This document shows, in pieces, positions 28,729-37,794 of a DNA stretch of 64,000 bases. The position numbers and the translations under genes were made by a program. Location of the stretch: NCBI GenBank assembly GCA_963697285.1, contig CAVONI010000011.1, positions 1,302,001 to 1,366,000 on the forward strand. The letters are read 5' to 3'. The notes under the pieces are model-generated. The model ran no database searches, was not told the DNA's origin, and saw nothing but the letters and a program-made list of their open reading frames with translations. How positions within the stretch are numbered: the stretch's first letter is position 1; every line of letters starts with the position of its first letter. The stretch is from JAEUQQ01 sp963697285 (GTDB taxonomy: Bacteria > Acidobacteriota > Vicinamibacteria > Vicinamibacterales > JAFNAJ01).

Positions 28729-30011
28729 CGTCCTCGCGCCCGAGGCCGCCCGCACCCATCCACCTCCACACCTGCGCACCGGCGAGCACGAGGAGGATCC
28801 CCGTCAAGGGCGCGGCATAGCGCGGCATGAAGACCACGAGGTAGTAGACGAGCGGGAAGCTGACGAGCGGAATCACGAACGCCGCCCGGCTGGGGTGACT
28901 GAGCGTCGGCCACAGCCGCCAGAGGCCAAGGGCGGCGAGCACCGAGAGGACCGCCCACGCCACAGCCAACGGACCTGACGCCGACGAGCCGAGCCAGAAC
29001 TGCACCGCTCGTGACGCGACCAGCCAGCCGTACGCCAGCGGATGACCGCTGATCCAGTCGAGCGCTTCACGCCGCGACCGACGCATGTACTCGACCTCGC
29101 CGAGGTCGCGCAGCCGTTCCGCCTCGGCCAGATCCGTGCGCGGGTGTCGCAGGGCGCCGCGTTCGCGGGCGTCCATCGCGTCGAGATCGGCAACGGCCCC
29201 CTCGTGGTTGCCCATGCGGAGTTCGAGGCCGAAGTTGCTGCGGATGAACATCACGTCGCCGAACACCGCGTAGTTGCGCAGCGTCCACGGCACGCAGGCA
29301 ATCACCACCCCAACCAGCGTGATCGCCACGTGCGCCCGCGCGCGACGGCTCCTGATCCAGCACACGTCGAACGCGAGGCACCCGAACATCACCGGCAGCA
29401 GCGACGGTGTGAGGTGGAAGGCGCCCGCCCAGACGACGCCGAGCAGCAGTGCGCCCCCTGCCGATCGCCGTCCACTGTTCCAGCGTCGCGCGTGCCAGGC
29501 CAGCAGCAGTCCCAACGCCACCGCGGCGAAGGTACTCGACGTCGTAGGGATACCGCGGCCACAACGCGCCGGCCAGTCCGCCGACGACCCCGGCTTCGCG
29601 GCCTGCCCCACACTGCTCCGACAGCCACGGCAGCATCGCGACCATGGTCGCGCTTGCCGCCACCAGCAGGAACCACGTGACATACCCGGCCGCGAGCGTG
29701 AGGCCGAACAGGCGGTACACCAGCGCCAGCAGCGCCGGGAAGGCAGGCGGCACGTGGGCCGTTGGGCCCGTGGGCACCGCGTAGGGATTGGCGAACGCGC
29801 CCTCGGTGACGAGTGACACCGCCACCGCGTGGGTCTCCCATCGGGTGTGAGGTTCGATCCACGAGAGCGGCACCAGTCGCAGGAGCAGCGCGCCCTCGAC
29901 GAACGTCACCAGGAAGATGACGATGAAGGCACGCGCCGGCGACGCCGCGAGCCACCGCACCGCGCGCGCGGCGACCGGGTCAACGGTCTCGGGCCTCCCG
30001 GATCCGTCCAT
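28721..30011 (-). pseudogene. membrane glycosyltransferase, GT39/ArnT-like, frame broken near 29538
   Basis: From ATG 30011 the protein has a cytoplasmic start and a first helix (AFIVIFLVTFVEGALLLRLV). The lumenal loop that follows holds the catalytic-type acidic residue (WIEPHTRWETHAVAVSLVTEGAFANPY), and hydrophobic segments follow. The frame is lost near 29532-29542 (YPYDVE...) and resumes in another frame (STFAAVALGLLLAWHARRW). It then continues with more helices to MPRYAAPLTGILLVLAGAQVWRWM. The late MPRYAAPL is the (R)Y(x)xP motif of C-type glycosyltransferases, which use polyprenyl-phosphate sugars. The total is about 430 residues. It starts 40 bp after the RND-TolC gene on the same strand. 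It may glycosylate lipids or proteins; the link to efflux is only positional. Confidence 0.75.
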
Positions 30012-30051
30012 CGGGTTCCCCTGGCCGGCCGGCGTGACTCGGTGCCGGCGG

Positions 30052-33000
30052 CTACTTCGTCGGCGCCGGCGGCATCGGCGGGATCCCGCCGTCGAGTGTT
30101 CCGGTGACCCACGCGAGGTTCACGCGTGCCACGTGGTATTCGCGCTGTGCGGCAGCGACGTTGGCGCGGGCGAGCCGCAGGTTCTGCTCGGCGTCCTGCA
30201 CTTCCAGTCGCGTCTTCACGCCCAGCTCGAACCCCTTCTCTGACAGGAACAGGAGGCGCTCGGCCTGCGTGACGGTGCCGCCGAGCGACGCCAGGATCTC
30301 GGCAGCCTCGAGCACCGAGTCGAGCGCGGTGCGGACCTCGACCGAGATGCCCTCGCGAAGCTTGAGCTCGTCGAGCGTGATGCTCGCCAGATCGCTCTTC
30401 GCCTGCGCGACCCGCCCCTTCGTGCGCCAGCCGTCGAACAGCGGCACGCTGGCAACGAGTGCCGCGTTCCAGGTCGTGCCAGACGACGAGAGCGTCTCCA
30501 GGCCAAGGCTGCGCTTGCCCCACGCGGCCGAGAAATCGACGCGCGGCTTGTTGCCGGCCGCGGCGATCTTGATCAACTCGGCGTAGATGCCCTGCTGCGT
30601 GTCGATGACCCCGAGTTCCGGGCGATTGGCCAGTGCTTGCGCCAGCAACTCGTCGTAGCTCGGCGCGGGTTCGACGGTCGCGTCCAGCGTGCCGTCGACG
30701 TCGACCTCGCCAGGTTCGGCGAGCAGGAAGCGCAACTGCGAGCGAGCCGACCGCACCAGGTTCTGGGCGCGAATCAACGACGGCTTCGCGTTCTCGACCG
30801 CCACCTTCGCAGCGAGGACGTCGTAGTCGGTGGCTGTCCCGGCGGCGTGGCGCTTGTTGGTCTCGTCGAGGTGGCGCATCCGCTGCGTCCCCTCGTCTTC
30901 GGCGATGCGCACCAACTCGCGCGCCGCCAGCACGTTCCAGTACGCGGTGGTGACATCGCGTGCGACGGCCTGCCTGAATCGGCGCAGCTGGTGATCGCTG
31001 TAGTCGAACCCGAGCTTGGCCGCACGCACGGCGGCGCCGACCTGCCCCCACGTGAACACGACCTGCGAGACACTGACCTCGGCGGTGCGGATGTCCTGGC
31101 GTCCGCCAAAGATCTGGCTGATGTCGGTGTCGCTGCCCTCCGATCCCCCGCTGGGCATGAAGTCCTTGAACAGCTTGCTCTGGCTGTTGTCGAAGGTCCG
31201 CACGAGGCTGCCGCCGACGCTGGCTTGCGGCAGTGCAAAGGCCCGCTCCTCCAGGTACTTGCCCTCGACCCAGTGCTTGTACTCGATCGCCTTCTGGATG
31301 TCGCGGTTCTGCGCGGCCGCAATCGCCAGGGCCTGCTCCAGCGTCAGGACACGTACGGCAGCGCCCTGGGAAGCCGTGGCGGTGGCCGCGCTGAATGACA
31401 GCGGCGCGTGCTGCGCCTGCGCCGTCGCCCCGGGGGCCAGCAGGGTCACGACGAGCGTCACGGCGGCTGCAGCGACCTCGGCGCGCCGACGCCTGAAGAG
31501 CCACTCGGTGATGTCGTCGAGGATGGTGTAGACGACCGGCACCACGATCAGGGTCAGCATCGTGGACGTGATCAGCCCGCCCACCACCGCGCGGGCCATC
31601 GGGGCCCGGAACTCGGCGCCCTCGCCGATCGCGAAGAACAACGGCAGCATCCCGAAGATCATGGCGGTCGTCGTCATCAGGATCGGCCGCAGCCGGGTAC
31701 GCCCTGCCGTGACGAGCGCCTCGTGGCGGTCGAGCCCGCGCCTGCGGAGGACCTTGGTGTAGTCGATCAGCAGGATCGCATTCTTCGTGACCAGGCCCAT
31801 CAGCATGATCAGGCCGATGAGCGACATGATGTTGATCGTGTCGCCCGTGAGCCACAGGGTGCCCGCCATGCCCACGATCGAGAGCGGCAGCGACAACATG
31901 ATCGACAGCGGGTCGATGAACGACTCGAACTGCGCCGCGAGGATCAGGTAGACGAAGATGATCGCGAGCAGCAGCGCCTCGGCCAGCGAGGTGAACGACT
32001 CGACCATGATCTCGGTGTCGCCGCCGAGCACCAGCTTGTAGCCGGGCGCGATCTCGACGCGCTGGGCGGCGGCCATCGCAAGCGTGCCCGCCGTGCCGAG
32101 CGGGAGGTTGTCGAGATTGGCGTCGACCATCAGCTGCCGCGACAGGTCGCGACGTCCGATCTCAGCCGGCGACGAGGCGCGCGTGAACGTCACCATGTCG
32201 CTGAGCGGCACGAGCGCCGGTCCGCCCTCCGCGGGCACTGTCGCCTTCAGATCCGCCACCTGCCTGATGTCGCCTCGCAGCGCCTGCGGCAGGCGCACCC
32301 GCACCGTGATGGCTTCGCCGTCGGTGTCTTCGTAGGTCGTCACGGCCTGGCCGCCGACGAGCACGGCGACCGTGTTGGCCAGCGCACCGCTGTCGAGCCC
32401 CGACGCCGCCGCCCGTTCGCGATCGACGACCAGGCGGTACTCGGGCAGGTCGTCGTCCATGCCCGCCTCGATGTCGACAATGCCCGGCACCGAGTACAAC
32501 TCGGCCTTCACCTGGCGCGCATACCGCTTCAGCGTCGCAATGTCGTCGCCCTGGATCGCGATCTGGAGCGGCTTCTGCCACGAATCGGGATCCTCCTGCA
32601 CCGACAGCACGACGCCCGGCACCTGCTCGAGCCGCTTCCGGGCGATGTGGATGAAGTCGCGCGTGCGGATGCCCCGCTCCTCCTTGCCGGTCAACTTCAC
32701 GAACACCATCGCGTCGCGGATGGTGTCGGCATCGCCGGCGCCGATCGAGCCGTAGGTGTAGTCGACCTGCTTGAACTCGGCGAGAGCCTTCAGCACCTCG
32801 CCGAGTCGACCGCGCGTCTCGGTGAACGACGAACCCGGTGCGCTCTTGAACTTCACGAGGAACTCGCCCTGGTCCATCGGCGGCTGGAACTCGGCCTGGA
32901 GCAGCGTGAAGAGGCCCAGGCCTCCGACAAACGCCGTCAGGGCCAGCGCGACGACCGTCTTGCGATGGTGCAGCGACCACCCGATGACGCGCTTGTAGCC

Positions 33001-34554
33001 ATCGGCCATCCGCTCGAACCAGGCGTTGAAGTGATCGAGCGCCCGCTGCAGCAGGTTGCGCCTGCCCTTCCGCTCGATGTCGGGGTCGTGCCAGCGCGAC
33101 GACAGCATCGGATCGAGGGTGAACGAGACGAACAGCGACACCATGACCGCGAACGCCACGGTCAGGCCGAACTGGAAGAAGAAGCGGCCGATGATCCCCT
33201 TCATGAACGCCACGGGCACGAACACCGCCATGATCGACATCGAGGTTGCGAGAACCGCGAGGCCGATCTCGGCCGTGCCGTCGCGCGCCGCGGTGAAGTG
33301 ATCCTGCCCGTGCTCGAGATGGCGCACGATGTTCTCGCGCACCACGATCGCGTCGTCGATCAGCAGCCCGATCGCCAGCGACAGCGCCATCAGCGTCAGC
33401 GTGTTCAGCGTCATCCCGAGGAAGTACATGACGATGAACGACGCGGTGACCGAGATCGGCAGCGTGAGGCCCGTGATGACCGTCGAGCGCCACGAGTTCA
33501 GGAAGCAGAACACGATGAGCACGGTGAGGATGCCGCCGATCACCATCGTGTTGCGCACGTCGGCCACCGACTCACGGATGAACATCGAGGTGTCGCGCAC
33601 CACCTGGATTTCGGTCCCGGGGGGCATCTGCGGCCGCAATTCCTCGACGGCCGCCCGCACCGCGTCGACGACGCCCACGGTGTTGGCCTGCGTCTGCTTG
33701 GTGACGTCGATGGCGACGGCAGGTTCGCCGTTGATGACCGCGAGGGTCCGCTGTTCCTCGACGGTGTCGTCGATCGTCGCGACATCCGACAAGCGGATGG
33801 GTTCGCTGCCGCGGCGCCCGATCACCATGCGCGCATAGCCGGCAGGGTCGGTGGGCTTGCCCGAGATCCGGAGCGGCATCTCGGTCGTTCCGAGCGTCAG
33901 GCGACCGAGGGGCGTGTTGACGTTTTCTGCGGCGAGCCCGGCGACGACCTCGTTGACGCCCATCCCGAGCGCCGACATGCGTGCGGGATCGAGGTTGACG
34001 AGCACCTCGCGGGTGGACGATCCGATCAGCTTGGCCTTCGCGACGCCGCTGATGCTCTCGAGGCGCCGCTTGATCCGCCGGTCGGCCAGCTCGGTGAGCT
34101 CTCGCGGAGAGAGGGTCTGCGACTTGATCGCGAGCGAGATGGCGGGGATGGCGGCGAAGTCGAACTTCTGGATCACCGGCTCATTCATGCTGTCGGGCAG
34201 CTCACGGCGGATCGCGTTGATCTTCGCGCGGGCCTCCTGCGAGACGTCGTTGACCTTGACCTCGAGGTTGAACTCGACGACCACCGACGACAGGCCCTCG
34301 CGCGACGTCGACTGGACGTGGCGGACCCCGGAGATCGAGTTGACGGCTTCCTCGATCTTGCGACTCACCTCGCGCTCGACCGTCTCGGGTGACGCGCCCG
34401 GATACTCGGTGAGGATCGAGAGCACCGGGATCTCGACGTTGGGCATCAGGTCGACCGGCAGCCGGCGCCACGAGAAGATCCCGAGCGTCACGAGCGTGAG
34501 CATCATCACGGTGGCGACGACCGGCCGCGCGATCGACAGGTTCGAGAGGAACAT
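30052..34554 (-). CDS. HAE1-type RND efflux permease fused to TolC-like outer-membrane factor
   Basis: A single 1500-residue frame carries two proteins. Residues 1 to ~1015 are a complete RND permease: MFLSNLSIARPVVATVMM, the periplasmic porter domains, the TM4 proton-relay region (LMALSLAIGLLIDDAIVVREN), and LIGLIMLMGLVTKNAILLIDYT, ending PVVYTILDDITEWLF. An Arg cluster (~1018-1021), a hydrophobic stretch (EVAAAAVTLVVTLLAPGA) and an AQAQ site near 1045 look like an intact signal peptide. Residues ~1060-1500 are a TolC-type outer-membrane factor (VLTLEQALAIAAAQNRDIQ, SEVSVSQ-like repeats, VASVPLFDGWRTKGRVAQAK). Normally the two parts are separate genes. The pump is preceded by its fusion protein and TetR in one operon. 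Substrates are unknown (drugs, lipids or solvents). Confidence 0.92.
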   Translation of the reverse strand: MFLSNLSIARPVVATVMMLTLVTLGIFSWRRLPVDLMPNVEIPVLSILTEYPGASPETVEREVSRKIEEAVNSISGVRHVQSTSREGLSSVVVEFNLEVKVNDVSQEARAKINAIRRELPDSMNEPVIQKFDFAAIPAISLAIKSQTLSPRELTELADRRIKRRLESISGVAKAKLIGSSTREVLVNLDPARMSALGMGVNEVVAGLAAENVNTPLGRLTLGTTEMPLRISGKPTDPAGYARMVIGRRGSEPIRLSDVATIDDTVEEQRTLAVINGEPAVAIDVTKQTQANTVGVVDAVRAAVEELRPQMPPGTEIQVVRDTSMFIRESVADVRNTMVIGGILTVLIVFCFLNSWRSTVITGLTLPISVTASFIVMYFLGMTLNTLTLMALSLAIGLLIDDAIVVRENIVRHLEHGQDHFTAARDGTAEIGLAVLATSMSIMAVFVPVAFMKGIIGRFFFQFGLTVAFAVMVSLFVSFTLDPMLSSRWHDPDIERKGRRNLLQRALDHFNAWFERMADGYKRVIGWSLHHRKTVVALALTAFVGGLGLFTLLQAEFQPPMDQGEFLVKFKSAPGSSFTETRGRLGEVLKALAEFKQVDYTYGSIGAGDADTIRDAMVFVKLTGKEERGIRTRDFIHIARKRLEQVPGVVLSVQEDPDSWQKPLQIAIQGDDIATLKRYARQVKAELYSVPGIVDIEAGMDDDLPEYRLVVDRERAAASGLDSGALANTVAVLVGGQAVTTYEDTDGEAITVRVRLPQALRGDIRQVADLKATVPAEGGPALVPLSDMVTFTRASSPAEIGRRDLSRQLMVDANLDNLPLGTAGTLAMAAAQRVEIAPGYKLVLGGDTEIMVESFTSLAEALLLAIIFVYLILAAQFESFIDPLSIMLSLPLSIVGMAGTLWLTGDTINIMSLIGLIMLMGLVTKNAILLIDYTKVLRRRGLDRHEALVTAGRTRLRPILMTTTAMIFGMLPLFFAIGEGAEFRAPMARAVVGGLITSTMLTLIVVPVVYTILDDITEWLFRRRRAEVAAAAVTLVVTLLAPGATAQAQHAPLSFSAATATASQGAAVRVLTLEQALAIAAAQNRDIQKAIEYKHWVEGKYLEERAFALPQASVGGSLVRTFDNSQSKLFKDFMPSGGSEGSDTDISQIFGGRQDIRTAEVSVSQVVFTWGQVGAAVRAAKLGFDYSDHQLRRFRQAVARDVTTAYWNVLAARELVRIAEDEGTQRMRHLDETNKRHAAGTATDYDVLAAKVAVENAKPSLIRAQNLVRSARSQLRFLLAEPGEVDVDGTLDATVEPAPSYDELLAQALANRPELGVIDTQQGIYAELIKIAAAGNKPRVDFSAAWGKRSLGLETLSSSGTTWNAALVASVPLFDGWRTKGRVAQAKSDLASITLDELKLREGISVEVRTALDSVLEAAEILASLGGTVTQAERLLFLSEKGFELGVKTRLEVQDAEQNLRLARANVAAAQREYHVARVNLAWVTGTLDGGIPPMPPAPTK

Positions 34555-34556
34555 GG

Positions 34557-35705
34557 CTACGCTCCCTCACCCGCCGCCACGACGATGCGATCGCCCTGCC
34601 GGATGGCAAAGCCCCCGCGGGTCACGACCGACTCGCCGGGCTGCAGCCCCGACACGATCTCGACCGATGCGCCGTTCGTCGCGCCCGTGCCGACGGTGCG
34701 CTTCTCGGCCTGGTCGCCCTTCACGACGTAGAGATCGGCCGTCTTCTGCTCGATGCTCCAGTTGAGCAAGGCCTCACGGGGCACGAGCAGCACGCCCTCG
34801 CGGCGCGTCCCGGCGATGTAGCCCTTGACGAACGACCCGCTTCGTAACGCGCCGTCGCGATTGGCGACCTCGGCAACGACCTTTGCGGACCGGCTCGCCT
34901 CGTCGATGGCCGGATTGATGAACATGACCTTGCCGGTGAAGGTGCGTCCGGGCACGGCGTCGGTCGAGAACTCGATGGCCTGGCCGATCCTGACGTCTGC
35001 GAGGCGGGTTGAAGGCACCGACACGGTGAGGTCGAGGAGCCGGTTGTCGACGATGCGGAACAGCGGGGTGTTGCCGCCCATGTTCTCGACGCGATCGCCG
35101 ACGTTGACGCCGCGAAACGCGACGACGCCGTTCATCGGCGCACGGATGAGTGACTTGGCGCGACGGGTGTGCGCAGCGGTGGTCTGCGCTTTTGCCGCCG
35201 CGCTCGCGGCTTCTGCTGCCTCGACGGCCGTCTTCGCATCATCCAGGTTCTGCGGGGTGATCAGGCCGTACTCCTTGAGTTGCAGGGCGCGCTCGTACTC
35301 GCGTCGCGCGCGCGTCTCGGCGACGAGCGCCTGGGCTTCGCCCGCCTTGAGCACCTGGATGGTGGCCTCGATCTCGCTCGTGTCGAACCGCGCAAGCGCG
35401 TCGCCCCTGCGCACGGGCACCCACTCGGTGACGTAGACGTCGGTCACCGTCGCGGTGACCTCCGACTTGACGTCGGCCGAGAACTTTGCCACCAGGGTGC
35501 CGACGACCTCGATGCGGTCCTCGAGACTGCTCGCTGCCACCGGCGTCACCGACACGGCGACCGGCGGCTTGCCAGCCTCCGCGACCGGTACGGTCGCGCC
35601 CTGGGCCGTGCCCGCGGTGGAGGTCCCCTGGGAGGAGCACGCAGCGGCGGCCAGGAGCGCAGCGGCGAGGATGGTGAAGGCGGGGATGCGAGCCGTGCGT
35701 GTCAT
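34557..35705 (-). CDS. RND efflux membrane fusion (HlyD-type) lipoprotein
   Basis: The product is 382 residues from ATG 35705; an open extension upstream is a shadow of the TetR gene. The signal MTRTARIPAFTILAAALLAAAAC ends in a lipobox, so it is anchored to the inner membrane by lipid. A beta-barrel/lipoyl-type order follows (RIEVVGTLVAKFSADVKSEVTATV, RRGDALARFDTSEIEA), then a helical hairpin (AQALVAETRARREYERALQLKEYGLITPQNLDDAKTAVEAAEA). The second lipoyl half (SLIRAPMNGVVAFRGVNVGDRV) and a C-terminal domain complete it. It bridges the RND permease to the outer-membrane channel. It overlaps the TetR stop (ATGA) and ends 2 bp before the permease start, so the three genes are coupled. Confidence 0.92.
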   Translation of the reverse strand: MTRTARIPAFTILAAALLAAAACSSQGTSTAGTAQGATVPVAEAGKPPVAVSVTPVAASSLEDRIEVVGTLVAKFSADVKSEVTATVTDVYVTEWVPVRRGDALARFDTSEIEATIQVLKAGEAQALVAETRARREYERALQLKEYGLITPQNLDDAKTAVEAAEAASAAAKAQTTAAHTRRAKSLIRAPMNGVVAFRGVNVGDRVENMGGNTPLFRIVDNRLLDLTVSVPSTRLADVRIGQAIEFSTDAVPGRTFTGKVMFINPAIDEASRSAKVVAEVANRDGALRSGSFVKGYIAGTRREGVLLVPREALLNWSIEQKTADLYVVKGDQAEKRTVGTGATNGASVEIVSGLQPGESVVTRGGFAIRQGDRIVVAAGEGA

Positions 35706-36358
35706 TGCCTGTCTTCTCCCTGCGCGCGGGGCGCAAGCGTGATGCCGTCGAACAACAACCCGAGCAGCCTGACCAGGCCCTCGGTGCTGACCGGTGTGAA
35801 AGCGGGGTGGAGCCGTCGTTCGTTGCAACTGGTGACGATGCCCATCACCGCGAGGGCGATGTCGCCCGGCGCCGTCGGGCGGAACTCGCCAGCGGCCTCG
35901 CCCTCGGCGGCCATCCGCTCGATGGCCTCGCGGAACCCGACCTCGAACACGGTGAAGTCGAACGGAGGCGCCGCGTCGGGAGGGCCCAGGAAGACCGCCT
36001 GAGCCACGCGCGCCACCGGGACGTTGTGCTCGAACATCGCGTAGACGTCCTCGCACAACCCGACGATCCTCGCCCGCGCGGAGCCCGACCGGGCGAGGGC
36101 GTGCGCGACCACCGCGGTGAACTGCTGCTGGGCCTGTTTGAGGATGGCGACGAGCACGCCTTCCTTGCTGCCGAAGTAGTAGTAGAGCGTGGGCTTGGTG
36201 ACGCCGGCCAGCTCGGCGACTTCCCTGACCGATGCTCCGGCGTAGCCCTTCCGGTTGAAGACGTGGACGGCCGCGTTGAGCAAGCGGATCCGGACGTGTT
36301 CGTCGAGTTCGGGTGGGCCCGATGATGCGGCAGTCGTGGTGGGCGGCGGCAATCCCAT
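35702..36358 (-). CDS. TetR family transcriptional repressor of the efflux operon
   Basis: The product is 218 residues. The N-terminal helix-turn-helix is typical: RIRLLNAAVHVFNRKGYAGASVREVAELAGVTKPTLYYYFGSKEGVLVAIL. The C-terminal ligand domain carries TetR_C-like helices (ALARSGSARARIVGLCEDVYAMFEHN...). It is the first gene of the operon, with its stop overlapping the fusion-protein start. The leader just upstream holds two identical palindromes (36378-36413), so autoregulation and control of the pump are very likely. Ligands would be the pump's substrates, which cannot be named from sequence. Confidence 0.92.
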   Translation of the reverse strand: MGLPPPTTTAASSGPPELDEHVRIRLLNAAVHVFNRKGYAGASVREVAELAGVTKPTLYYYFGSKEGVLVAILKQAQQQFTAVVAHALARSGSARARIVGLCEDVYAMFEHNVPVARVAQAVFLGPPDAAPPFDFTVFEVGFREAIERMAAEGEAAGEFRPTAPGDIALAVMGIVTSCNERRLHPAFTPVSTEGLVRLLGLLFDGITLAPRAQGEDRQ

Positions 36359-36377
36359 CCGGGCATTCTGCGATGAT

Positions 36378-36413
36378 ACCTACCGGTAGGTCAACGAGTA
36401 CCTACCGGTAGGT
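36378..36413 (-). promoter_or_regulatory. tandem TetR operator, two identical 14-bp palindromes
   Basis: ACCTACCGGTAGGT occurs at 36378-36391 and again at 36400-36413. Both are perfect palindromes and their centres are 22 bp apart, about two helical turns, so two dimers would bind on one face. The pair begins 20 bp upstream of the TetR start codon and lies within the expected promoter. This is the layout of an AcrR/TetR-type autoregulated operator. Confidence 0.85.
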
Positions 36414-36508
36414 CCGCCGCAACGCCCCGCCTCCGTCAAACCCGCGATCGCGCCTGTCCGCCTGCTCACGCAGCTGAGCCGTCGCGTCGAGACGGCGTCT
36501 GCCCCGGC

Positions 36509-37774
36509 TCAGGTGACGGTGTCGATATCGGCCAGCGGGACGATGCCGCGCTCCACGTACACCGCCCTGACCAGCGGGCGCAGCACGGACAGGTGGGCGA
36601 GAAACCAGGTCGAGAAGACGAGGCACACGCATCCGCCGACCACGATCGTGATCGACGGCCCCACGCGCGAGGCGAGCGCTCCGGCCAGCAGGCTGCCAAG
36701 CGGAGCCGTGCCCAGGAAGGCCATCGTGTAGAACGCCATCACGCGACCGCGCAGCTCTTCGGCGACGATGGTCTGCAGGAACGTGTTGGTCGCGGCCATC
36801 GTGACCATGAAGCCGGCGCCGACGACCGTAAGGAGCACGAGCGACAACCACATGCTCCTCGAGAACCCGAAGCCGATCAGCCCTGCCGCAAAGACCAGCG
36901 CGGCCGTCGCGATCACGCGTCCGAGCCCGAACACGCTCTGGCGCGACGCGAGGTAGAGCGCCCCGCCCAGCGCACCGACACCCGAGGCTCCCATGAGCAC
37001 CCCGAGGGCGTTGGGGCCGCCGTGCAGGACCTCGGACGCGATGACCGGCATCAGCACCGTGTAGGGCATGCCCATCGTGCTCACCACGGCCAGCAGCAGG
37101 AGTGAGGTCCGGACCGGCGCGAAACGCCACACGTACCCCAGCCCCGACGCCAACTGCGTGCGGAGGCTGGCCTGCGGACCAGGCCGCAGGATCGGCGCGA
37201 GGCGCATGGCGAGCAGCGACCCGATGACCGCGATGTACGAGATCGCATCGAACATGAAACACCAGCCCTCGCCGACGGCGGCGATGATCACACCGCCGAT
37301 CGAGGGGCCGATGATGCGGCTGCCGTTCACCATCGACGAGTTCAGCGCAATCGCGTTCGGCAGGTCAGCCCGGTCGTCGACCATGGCCACGACGAAGGCC
37401 TGTCGCGCCGGGGTGTCGAAGGCGTTGATGATGCCCTGCAGCACCTGCAGCAGCAGGATGTGCGTGACGCCGATCACGCCGCCCAGCGTCAACAGCGCGA
37501 GCGCCAGCGACTGCACGAGCGAGAGCACCTGCGTCACGACGAGGACACGGCGCCGGTCCCAGCGGTCCACGAACACGCCGGCGATCGGGGCCAGGAAGAG
37601 CGTGGGGATCTGGCCGCAGAATCCGACCACGCCGAGCAACAGCGCCGATCCCGTGAGGCGGTACACGAGCCAACTCGTCGCGATGCGCGTCACCCACGTG
37701 CCCACGAGCGACAGGCTCTGCCCGCAGAAGAAAAGGCGGTAGTTCCGGTGGCGCAGGGAGCGGAAGATGCCCAT
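36509..37774 (-). CDS. MFS transporter, putative efflux permease
   Basis: The product is 421 residues with 12 predicted helices. From ATG 37774 the sequence is MGIFRSLRHRNYRLFFCGQSLSLVGTWVTRIATSWLVYRLTGSALLLG, the start of the enterobactin-exporter-like (EntS/DUF894) MFS group. The motif-A-like loop is VFVDRWDRRRVLVVTQ, and FDTPARQAFVVAMVDD, a conserved stretch of this group, follows. A GTG six codons upstream is possible. It begins 20 bp after the fumC stop and could share its transcript. Substrate unknown; export of a siderophore-like or drug-like compound is inferred from the subfamily. A 105-bp gap follows its stop, ahead of the divergently controlled TetR operon on the same strand. Confidence 0.88.
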   Translation of the reverse strand: MGIFRSLRHRNYRLFFCGQSLSLVGTWVTRIATSWLVYRLTGSALLLGVVGFCGQIPTLFLAPIAGVFVDRWDRRRVLVVTQVLSLVQSLALALLTLGGVIGVTHILLLQVLQGIINAFDTPARQAFVVAMVDDRADLPNAIALNSSMVNGSRIIGPSIGGVIIAAVGEGWCFMFDAISYIAVIGSLLAMRLAPILRPGPQASLRTQLASGLGYVWRFAPVRTSLLLLAVVSTMGMPYTVLMPVIASEVLHGGPNALGVLMGASGVGALGGALYLASRQSVFGLGRVIATAALVFAAGLIGFGFSRSMWLSLVLLTVVGAGFMVTMAATNTFLQTIVAEELRGRVMAFYTMAFLGTAPLGSLLAGALASRVGPSITIVVGGCVCLVFSTWFLAHLSVLRPLVRAVYVERGIVPLADIDTVT

Positions 37775-37794
37775 GCCCGGCGTGACCGTCACGC

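Noticed and set aside
31408..34392. 994-residue open frame on the plus strand
   Set aside because: It lies entirely opposite the RND-TolC gene and reads as charged low-complexity shadow sequence.
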